Assembly: GCA_020635015.1 (NCBI GenBank)
Contig: JACKAP010000014.1
Location: 1 to 64,000 of the forward strand
Length of the DNA stretch: 64,000 nt
Direction of reading: 5' to 3'
Source of the DNA: Calditrichia bacterium
GTDB taxonomy: Bacteria > Calditrichota > Calditrichia > RBG-13-44-9 > J075
This document shows, in pieces, positions 58,212 through 64,000 of the stretch. The translations under genes and the position numbers were made by a program. Under the pieces are notes generated by a model. That model did not search any database. It had not been told where the DNA came from and worked only from the letters and a program-made list of their open reading frames with translations. The stretch's first letter is position 1, and the number at the start of each line of letters is the position of its first letter.

Positions 58212-59534
58212 ATGAACAGAATATTTAGATGGTGCACACTGATCACACTGCTACTGCTGCAGACCGTCTGGGGGCAGGAGAACCTCACCCTGGGTCAGGC
58301 CTGGGAGATTGCGGTGGCAAACAACCTCAATCTGCAGCAGCAGGCGCAGGACCTGCGCAGTGCAGAGACCGAGGTAAACATCCGGAAGGCGGATTATCTG
58401 CCGGCAATTGCCGCCGGAGCCTCCTATAATTATGTGTCGGAACTGGCCCGGCTGGAATTTCCGGCAAGCATACCGGGATTTCCCGGGCAGATTGAAGCCG
58501 GCGCCAACAATCAGTACGATCTCGCCTTGAATCTCCGCCAGACCCTCTTCAGCGGATTTCTGATCCGCAACCGGGTGCGGGCGGCGGAAAGCCTGGCAAA
58601 CGCGGAACAGGTGCGCGCGGAGATCACCCGCCAGCAACTGCTGCTGCAGGTGGGCCGGCTCTATTACGAGATCCAGTCCAACCTCACCCGCCAGGCAGTG
58701 CTGCAGGAGGGGATCGCCCGCATCGATGACCACCTGCGGATGGTGCGCAATTTTTTCCATGCCGGCCAGGCGGCGTCCTTCGATACTCTGGAAGCAGCCA
58801 ACCGCAAGCTGGAGCAACAGAATCAGTTGAAAAATCTGGAGAACCTGCAACGCATCCTCTTAACCCAATTTCGCTTCGCCCTCAATGCTTCCGGCCCGGT
58901 GACGGTGCAGCCGCTCAACCTGGCGGCGGCCCCGCAGCAGCCGGGAGTGCTGGACAATTTCCTGAACGAAGCCCTGTCCCGGCGGCCGGAAATGCGCTAC
59001 CTGGAACTGCTCGGCCGGGCCGGGGAATACCGCACCGGAACGGCCCGTTCGCGCTACTTCCCCCAGTTGGCCGCCAATGCCGCCTGGCATTATGCCCGCC
59101 CCGGGGTTAACTTTTTTCGCAATGAATGGATGGATTATTATACTGTCAGCCTCAGCATGCGCTGGGATATCTGGAACTGGGGCCAGGACCGGCGGCAGGT
59201 ACAGCAAGCACACATGGCGGAACGCAAGCTCGATCTGCAGCGCCAGCAATTGACGCTCGATATCCGCCAACAGGTAACCGAGGCGTACGAATTGCTCGAC
59301 AACGCCCGGCAGCAGATCCTGCTCCAGCAGCGCCTGGTGCTCCAGGAACGCGAGCGCTACCGCATCACCGAAAATCAGTTCAACGAGGGACTGGTGAGCA
59401 ATCTCGACCTCAGCAGCGCCGAGCGCACGCTGAGCGCAGCGGAATTGCTGCTGCAGGATTATTACATCCAATGGCACCGCCAACGGCTGCAGCTCAGCTT
59501 TGCGACCGGCACGATTGGCGAGGATAATGGTTAA
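58212..59534 (+). CDS. TolC-family outer-membrane efflux protein
   Basis: TolC proteins form the outer-membrane exit duct of tripartite pumps. The 440-residue protein has a signal peptide (CTLITLLLLQTVWG), then the typical opening ENLTLGQAWEIAVANNLNL and two long coiled-coil repeats rich in Gln and Ala (about 25-200 and 240-430) with the two OEP domain halves. It starts 75 bases after tetR. A repeat-filled 214-base gap separates it from the membrane-fusion gene. Confidence 0.93.
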   Translation: MNRIFRWCTLITLLLLQTVWGQENLTLGQAWEIAVANNLNLQQQAQDLRSAETEVNIRKADYLPAIAAGASYNYVSELARLEFPASIPGFPGQIEAGANNQYDLALNLRQTLFSGFLIRNRVRAAESLANAEQVRAEITRQQLLLQVGRLYYEIQSNLTRQAVLQEGIARIDDHLRMVRNFFHAGQAASFDTLEAANRKLEQQNQLKNLENLQRILLTQFRFALNASGPVTVQPLNLAAAPQQPGVLDNFLNEALSRRPEMRYLELLGRAGEYRTGTARSRYFPQLAANAAWHYARPGVNFFRNEWMDYYTVSLSMRWDIWNWGQDRRQVQQAHMAERKLDLQRQQLTLDIRQQVTEAYELLDNARQQILLQQRLVLQERERYRITENQFNEGLVSNLDLSSAERTLSAAELLLQDYYIQWHRQRLQLSFATGTIGEDNG

Positions 59535-59575
59535 TGGTAGATGCGCAATGGTAAATGGTCAGCGAACGGCCTTTT

Positions 59576-59695
59576 GCCACGGAGCCACAGAGTTCACTGA
59601 GTTAGTTTTCAGTTTTCAGTTGTCAGTTTTCAGTTGTCAGTTTTCAGTTTTCAGTTCTCTGTGGGCTCTGTGGGCTCTGTGGCTCTGTGGCAAAA
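59576..59695. repeat. CAGTTTT/CAGTTGT heptad array within a CCACAGAG inverted repeat
   Basis: Seven TTTTCAG/TTGTCAG heptads (59604-59656) sit inside arms TTGCCACGGAGCCACAGAG and CTCTGTGGCTCTGTGGCAA. It unites two families: the outer arms match 27795-27897 and the heptads match the insert at 42018-42100. It fills the gap between the TolC and HlyD genes. Confidence 0.85.
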
Positions 59696-59748
59696 AGATT
59701 CGTTCCATTATATAAATCAAATATAGTGTCTATTACCGGAGACTATTT

Positions 59749-60627
59749 ATGAAGATTCATCTGTGGCTGCGGCCTGCATTCATTCTGATTATCCTGACCG
59801 CCTGCTCCAATTCCGGAGAGCGGGATTATTATACAGCGGTGGTAGAGGGCACGGTGGTGCAGGTGCCGGCGCTGACCGGGGGGAAGATCGATGAAATGGC
59901 GGTGGAGACCGGCGATGAAGTGGCTGCCGGAGCACTGCTGGCGCATATCGATACCCTGGAGCTGAGCTACCAGCGGAATCAACTCCGCGCCACCCTTGAG
60001 GAACTAGCGGTGCAACTGGCGATTGCCCGCAAGCAGTTAGCCCAGGGAGAGACCAACCGAGGCTACCTGGCGGAAAAGCAGCAGCGCATCGCCACCCTTT
60101 ACGAACAAAATTCCGCCTCCCGGCAGAGTCTGGACGACCTGACCAACCAGCTCAGCGGTGCGAAGACGGCGGTAGCGACCGCCCGGGAGCAACTGGCTAC
60201 CATCGCTGCCCGGGAAAAACAGGTGCAGGCCCAGCTGGCCCTGGTGACCAAAAAAATTCACGACGCCACGGTACTGGCCCCGGTGGGCGGGATGGTCTCG
60301 GAAAAATATTATGAGCCGGGAGAAGCGATCCCGCCGATGAGCCCGCTGCTGGAGATCACCGACCTGGCGCGGGTGGAGATGAAGATCTACCTCACCGCCC
60401 CGCATCTGGCGGAGATCAAACATGGCCAGCAGGTAAGCATCAGCGTCGACGGCCTGGATAAAACGATCGACGGAGAAATCATCTGGATCAGCAATACCGC
60501 CGAATTTACCCCCAAGTCGATCCTGACCCCGGAAACCCGCACCTCGCTGGTGTATGCAGTCAAGATTGCGGCGGATAATCCGGAGCGGGTGCTCAAGCAT
60601 GGCATGCCGGTGGAAGTGCGATTGTGA
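59749..60627 (+). CDS. HlyD-family periplasmic adaptor, lipoprotein
   Basis: The adaptor joins the inner-membrane ABC transporter to TolC. It starts with a lipoprotein signal (FILIILTACSNSG, Cys20), so it is anchored by lipid. It then has the biotinyl-lipoyl half motif VPALTGGKIDEMAVETGDEV, a long coiled coil (about 85-165), the second half (DATVLAPVGGMVSEKYYEPG) and a beta-barrel part. The 292-residue length fits YbhG/HlyD types. GGAG precedes the ATG. Its stop overlaps the first ATPase start (GTGA). Confidence 0.94.
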   Translation: MKIHLWLRPAFILIILTACSNSGERDYYTAVVEGTVVQVPALTGGKIDEMAVETGDEVAAGALLAHIDTLELSYQRNQLRATLEELAVQLAIARKQLAQGETNRGYLAEKQQRIATLYEQNSASRQSLDDLTNQLSGAKTAVATAREQLATIAAREKQVQAQLALVTKKIHDATVLAPVGGMVSEKYYEPGEAIPPMSPLLEITDLARVEMKIYLTAPHLAEIKHGQQVSISVDGLDKTIDGEIIWISNTAEFTPKSILTPETRTSLVYAVKIAADNPERVLKHGMPVEVRL

Positions 60628-61541
60628 ATGCGATCGAAATCACCAACTTCCACAAATCCTTCGGCCCGGTGACGGCAGTCGACAACGCCAGCTTGACGGT
60701 GAAACCGGGAGAACTGTTCGGGTTGATCGGGCCGGACGGCGCCGGCAAGACCACCTTGATGCGGGCGATCTGCACCCTGCTGCTGCCGGACAGCGGGCAG
60801 ATCCTGGTGAATGGGATGGACACCACCCGAGACGTCGGGAAGATCCGCGCCTCCATTGGATATATGCCGCAGCGCTTTTCCCTTTACCAGGATTTGAGCG
60901 TGGCCCAGAATCTGCGCTTCTTTGCCGACCTCTTCCAGGTGCCGCCGGAGGAGCGCACCCGGCGGCTGGAACAGTTGTATCAATTTTCCCGCCTGGAACC
61001 GTTCCGTAATCGCCTGGCCGGCGACCTCTCCGGCGGCATGAAGCAAAAGCTGGCGCTCTCCTGCGCCCTGATCCATACGCCGGATCTGCTGGTGCTGGAT
61101 GAACCGACCTACGGGGTGGATCCGGTCTCGCGCAAGGAGTTCTGGGATATTCTGCGCACGATCCAGCAAGAAGGCACCACCATCCTGGTTTCGACCGCCT
61201 ATATGGACGAAGCCGATCAGTGCGAGCGGGTGGCGTTGTTTTTCCGGGGGCGCATCGCCGGGCTGGACACCCCGGACGGCCTGCGCCGCGACTACCCCCA
61301 CCCGCTCTATCGCCTGGAAGGAAGCGACCTGCGGGCACTGCGCCGGTTTTTTCAGGACATTCCCACAGTGCACAGCATTCAACTGTTTGGCGATGCCCTG
61401 CATGTCAGCTTTGCCCAACCGCCGCAGCCCGGCGACTGGCGCGGCTGGCAGGATGCCGTTGGGAGCAGTCTCAGCCATTGGGAAGCCCATCCCCCGACCA
61501 TCGAGGATATCTTTTTAGACCTGATCCGGAGCGCCTCATGA
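60624..61541 (+). CDS. ABC transporter ATP-binding protein 1
   Basis: This 305-residue ATPase starts with GTG. Walker A is GPDGAGKTTLMRAICTLL (about 35-52). The signature LAGDLSGGMKQKLALSCAL and Walker B DLLVLDEPTYGVDP follow. An extra C-terminal 80 residues suggest it corresponds to the N-terminal half of the fused YbhF ATPase. It overlaps both neighbours by four bases. Confidence 0.94.
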   Translation: MNAIEITNFHKSFGPVTAVDNASLTVKPGELFGLIGPDGAGKTTLMRAICTLLLPDSGQILVNGMDTTRDVGKIRASIGYMPQRFSLYQDLSVAQNLRFFADLFQVPPEERTRRLEQLYQFSRLEPFRNRLAGDLSGGMKQKLALSCALIHTPDLLVLDEPTYGVDPVSRKEFWDILRTIQQEGTTILVSTAYMDEADQCERVALFFRGRIAGLDTPDGLRRDYPHPLYRLEGSDLRALRRFFQDIPTVHSIQLFGDALHVSFAQPPQPGDWRGWQDAVGSSLSHWEAHPPTIEDIFLDLIRSAS

Positions 61542-62272
61542 ATTCGCAACCCGTCTCAGTGCAGACCGAAGGCTTGACCCGCCGCTTCGGCAAATTTACC
61601 GCGGTCGACCGGGTCAGCATCACGGTTAACCAGGGGGAGATCTTCGGCTTCCTGGGAGCCAATGGCGCGGGCAAGACCACCATGATCCGCATGCTCTGCG
61701 GCCTGCTCAAACCCAGCGAAGGCAAGGGAAGCGTGGCCGGCTTCGACGTCTACCGCCAGAGCGAGGAAATCAAAAAGCATATTGGCTATATGAGCCAGAA
61801 ATTCTCGCTTTATGACGACCTGACCATCACGGAAAACATCGAGTTTTATGGTGGGATCTACGGACTCTCCCGGGAAGCCATCCGCCACCGCCGGGAACAG
61901 CTGCTGGAACAGACCGGCCTGCAGGATGCGTCGCGCAAGATGACCCGCGATCTTCCCCTGGGCTTCAAGCAGCGCCTGGCCCTGGGCTGCGCCCTGCTGC
62001 ACGATCCCCCGGTGATCTTCCTCGACGAGCCCACCTCCGGGGTCGATCCGGAAGCGCGCCGGAGCTTCTGGGACCTGATCTACCAGACCGCCGACAACGG
62101 CAAGACGGTCTTCGTCACCACCCACTTCATGGACGAAGCGGAATACTGCCACCGGGTCTCGATCATGCGCGCGGGACAACTGATCGCGCTCGACACCCCG
62201 GGCAATCTTAAGAAACAATATCAGCAGCGCTCGATGCAGGAGGTGTTTGTGGCGTTGGTGGAAGCGGGTTGA
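61538..62272 (+). CDS. ABC transporter ATP-binding protein 2
   Basis: A second ATPase of 244 residues with Walker A FLGANGAGKTTMIRML, signature RDLPLGFKQRLALGCALLHD (DLPLGF replaces the usual LSGG) and Walker B PPVIFLDEPTSGVDPEARRS. The ATG at 61538 overlaps the previous stop; a larger frame from 61220 is a shadow of the first ATPase. The weakened LSGGQ signature suggests only one active site of the pair hydrolyses ATP efficiently. Confidence 0.93.
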   Translation: MNSQPVSVQTEGLTRRFGKFTAVDRVSITVNQGEIFGFLGANGAGKTTMIRMLCGLLKPSEGKGSVAGFDVYRQSEEIKKHIGYMSQKFSLYDDLTITENIEFYGGIYGLSREAIRHRREQLLEQTGLQDASRKMTRDLPLGFKQRLALGCALLHDPPVIFLDEPTSGVDPEARRSFWDLIYQTADNGKTVFVTTHFMDEAEYCHRVSIMRAGQLIALDTPGNLKKQYQQRSMQEVFVALVEAG

Positions 62273-62323
62273 TGGGTGGATGGGTGGATGGGTGGATGGG
62301 TGGATGGGTGGATGGGTGGATGG
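62272..62323. repeat. GGATGGGT octad array
   Basis: Six and a half GGATGGGT units follow the second ATPase stop codon, the same octad as at 16400-16425. Confidence 0.9.
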
Positions 62324-62472
62324 GTACTTCAAAGTATGCTCGAATCTGAACACCCGTCAAGAAAAAATGCTAAAGAGGCTTATTATTTTTCTGAAAAATT
62401 CGGCTCTGGGGTAAATAATCTATGAACATGAATCTGATTTTATCCGAAATTTTGGTACCCAGAGGAGCCGGA

Positions 62473-62841
62473 ATGAGGTACCAAGGGACAACCCATAAAA
62501 ATCTGGATATTTGGAAGATGGGTATCGATTTGGTAGAAAAAATTTATCTCATAACACAGACCTATCCACGTGAAGAAATTTATGGATTGCGAAGCCAAAT
62601 GAGAAGAGCCGCGATATCATACCCATCAAACATCGCTGAAGGAGCCGCCAGGAGTTCATCGGCTGAATTTCTCAAATTTTTGTATTATAGCCTGGGCTCC
62701 CTCGCAGAATTAGAAACTCAAATCATCCTATCGCAGCGGATCGGTTACCTAAAAAACACGGAACTGTTGCGCTTCATCGAAACACTCCGCAAAAAACACC
62801 TAAATTTTATCAAGTACCTAAAATCCAAGCAAAAGCCATAA
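62473..62841 (+). CDS. Four-helix bundle protein (S23/IVP family)
   Basis: The 122-residue protein has the S23 signature: HKNLDIWKMGIDLVEKIYLI, FLRSQMRRAAISYPSNIAEGAARSS (split), and ISYPSNIAEG-type helix pairs, and ends FIKYLKSKQKP. The family occurs as open frames within 23S rRNA intervening sequences of many bacteria and alone elsewhere; its role is unproven. GAGGAG precedes the ATG at 62473. It lies inside the efflux operon between ATPase and permease genes, flanked by repeats, so it was probably inserted there. Confidence 0.85.
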   Translation: MRYQGTTHKNLDIWKMGIDLVEKIYLITQTYPREEIYGLRSQMRRAAISYPSNIAEGAARSSSAEFLKFLYYSLGSLAELETQIILSQRIGYLKNTELLRFIETLRKKHLNFIKYLKSKQKP

Positions 62842-62890
62842 CTCATTAACCCATTAACCCATAACCCCATAAACCCATAAACCCATTCAC
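62842..62890. repeat. ACCCATTA/ACCCATAA short tandem repeat
   Basis: Six to seven imperfect ACCCATNA units (AACCCATTAACCCATAACCC and on) fill the gap before the permease. They leave no Shine-Dalgarno in front of its ATG. Confidence 0.75.
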
Positions 62891-62894
62891 TGAT

Positions 62895-64000
62895 ATGAAA
62901 ACCCATCTCGCCCGCATCATTGCCATAAGCAAAAAAGAACTCCTTCACATCATCCGCGATCCGCGCACACTGATCATTATCGTGCTGATGCCGGTGATTC
63001 AGTTGATCATGTTTGGTTATGCGATGAATCTGGAGATCCAACGGGTGGATATGGCGGTGATCGATCATGACCGCTCCCGGACCGCAGTGGATCTGCAGGA
63101 GGCTTTCCGCCAGAACGGATTTTTCAACCTGTTCCCCTACGAGGGAAAGCTGGCTGATGCAGAGGCGCTGTTTCTGGAGCGCCGGGCGCGGGTGATCCTG
63201 ATGATCCCCGCCGATTTCGGGAAGCACCTGCAGCGTGAGCCGCTGGTGCCGGTGCAGCTTCTGATCGATGCTGCCGATCCCAATGCCGCGGTGAATATCC
63301 AGAATTATTGCAATCAGGTGATCCGTATCTTCAACGAACGCTACGGATCGGCACTGGCCCTGCCCTTCGAGATCGAAAGCACGATCTGGTTCAATCCCGA
63401 TATGAAGAGCGCTTACTTTTTTGTGCCGGGCATCCTGGCCCTGCTGCTGGTGATGATCTCCGCCCTGCTCACCAGCATCACCATCGCCCGGGAAAAGGAG
63501 ATGGGCACGATGGAGCAGATCCTGGTCTCGCCGGTACGGCCGTATGAGATCATCCTCGGCAAGGTGATCCCTTATGCGGTGCTGGCGTTCCTTGACGGGG
63601 CGCTGATCCTCTTTCTGGGAATGGTGTTCTTCCAGGTGCCCTTCATCGGCAGCGCCTTGCTGCTGGCGGCGCTGGTGTTGCTGTTTGTGATCACCGCCCT
63701 CAGCCTGGGGCTGCTGATCTCCACCGTCACATCCACCCAGCAGATCGCCATGATGGTGGCGCTCTTTGCTACCCTGCTGCCCACGCTGCTGCTCTCCGGG
63801 TTCATTTTCCCGATTCCCTCGATGCCCCGCATCCTGCAGTTGCTGTCCTACGTCGTGCCGGCAAAGTATTTCCTGGTAATCGTGCGCGGCATCATGCTGA
63901 AAGGCAACACCCTGACGCAGTTGCTGGTGCCGGCAGGCTTTTTGGCATTGCTGACAGCGGTACTGCTGGCCGGTGCGTGGAAAAAATTCCGGGTAAACTT
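62895..64000 (+). CDS. ABC-2 type permease (YbhS/YhhJ-like), truncated by the window end
   Basis: The first 368 residues are present. TM1 (LIIIVLMPVIQLIMFGYAMN) is followed by a periplasmic domain (about 45-165). Five TM helices then run from FFVPGILALLLVMISALL to the end, including the ABC-2 signature region REKEMGTMEQILVSPVRP. The last residues visible (WKKFRVN) are close to the usual C-terminus, so only a few codons are missing. With the two ATPases, adaptor and TolC it forms a YbhGFSR-type exporter for toxic compounds. A second permease gene would be expected just past the edge. Confidence 0.93.
   Translation, partial: MKTHLARIIAISKKELLHIIRDPRTLIIIVLMPVIQLIMFGYAMNLEIQRVDMAVIDHDRSRTAVDLQEAFRQNGFFNLFPYEGKLADAEALFLERRARVILMIPADFGKHLQREPLVPVQLLIDAADPNAAVNIQNYCNQVIRIFNERYGSALALPFEIESTIWFNPDMKSAYFFVPGILALLLVMISALLTSITIAREKEMGTMEQILVSPVRPYEIILGKVIPYAVLAFLDGALILFLGMVFFQVPFIGSALLLAALVLLFVITALSLGLLISTVTSTQQIAMMVALFATLLPTLLLSGFIFPIPSMPRILQLLSYVVPAKYFLVIVRGIMLKGNTLTQLLVPAGFLALLTAVLLAGAWKKFRVN

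Overview
The window comes from a Gram-negative bacterium of the Fibrobacteres-Chlorobi-Bacteroidetes (FCB) superphylum, most likely one of its less studied lineages such as Calditrichota or candidate phylum KSB1. The evidence is an LpxC-FabZ fusion, secreted proteins ending in a YPNPFNPSTTIEF-type C-terminal sorting domain, a giant hybrid one-protein two-component sensor, and a complete lipid A/BAM/TamB gene set. Many genes have clear AGGAGG-type ribosome binding sites, which argues against Bacteroidota proper. The phylum is an inference; the superphylum placement is firmer.

Layout. (1) 1-15.4 kb, minus strand: the start of a sodium-coupled SNF-family transporter, then an outer-membrane biogenesis block transcribed tamB, bamA, ompH/skp, lpxD, lpxC-fabZ, lpxA, rseP, uppP, with a polysaccharide deacetylase of unusual architecture upstream. 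(2) 15.6-27.8 kb: an esterase; a three-gene envelope module (membrane coiled-coil protein, PilM-like and PilN-like proteins) followed by rsmD and coaD; a DUF4442 protein and the dipeptidase PepD; a multi-PAS hybrid kinase; a nitrilase-family hydrolase. (3) 27.9-35.5 kb: a secreted protein of unknown function, a stretch of broken genes (a sorting-domain protein with an internal deletion and an FG-GAP/GH88 chimera), a two-subunit molybdenum hydroxylase, and an unrecognised membrane protein. (4) 36-45.4 kb, minus strand: three secreted right-handed beta-helix paralogues; the third is translationally coupled to a 1501-residue HTCS regulator. (5) 45.5-48 kb: VapBC and DUF433/DUF5615 toxin-antitoxin modules next to a four-tRNA array (Pro, Arg, His, Glu). 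(6) 48.4-57.2 kb: a small secreted CX4CH protein, a CYTH enzyme, RdgB, an aminotransferase, a sugar-phosphate nucleotidyltransferase, a membrane protein and an M1 peptidase. (7) 57.5-64 kb: a TetR-controlled tripartite ABC efflux operon (TolC, HlyD-type lipoprotein, two ATPases, permease) with an S23/four-helix-bundle gene inserted in it.

The most distinctive feature is the intergenic DNA. Almost every gap is filled by heptad or octad short tandem repeats and long inverted repeats from about ten families, several present at two to four loci. Two such repeats appear to have inserted in frame into the HTCS gene. I see no phage, no intact transposase and no CRISPR array.
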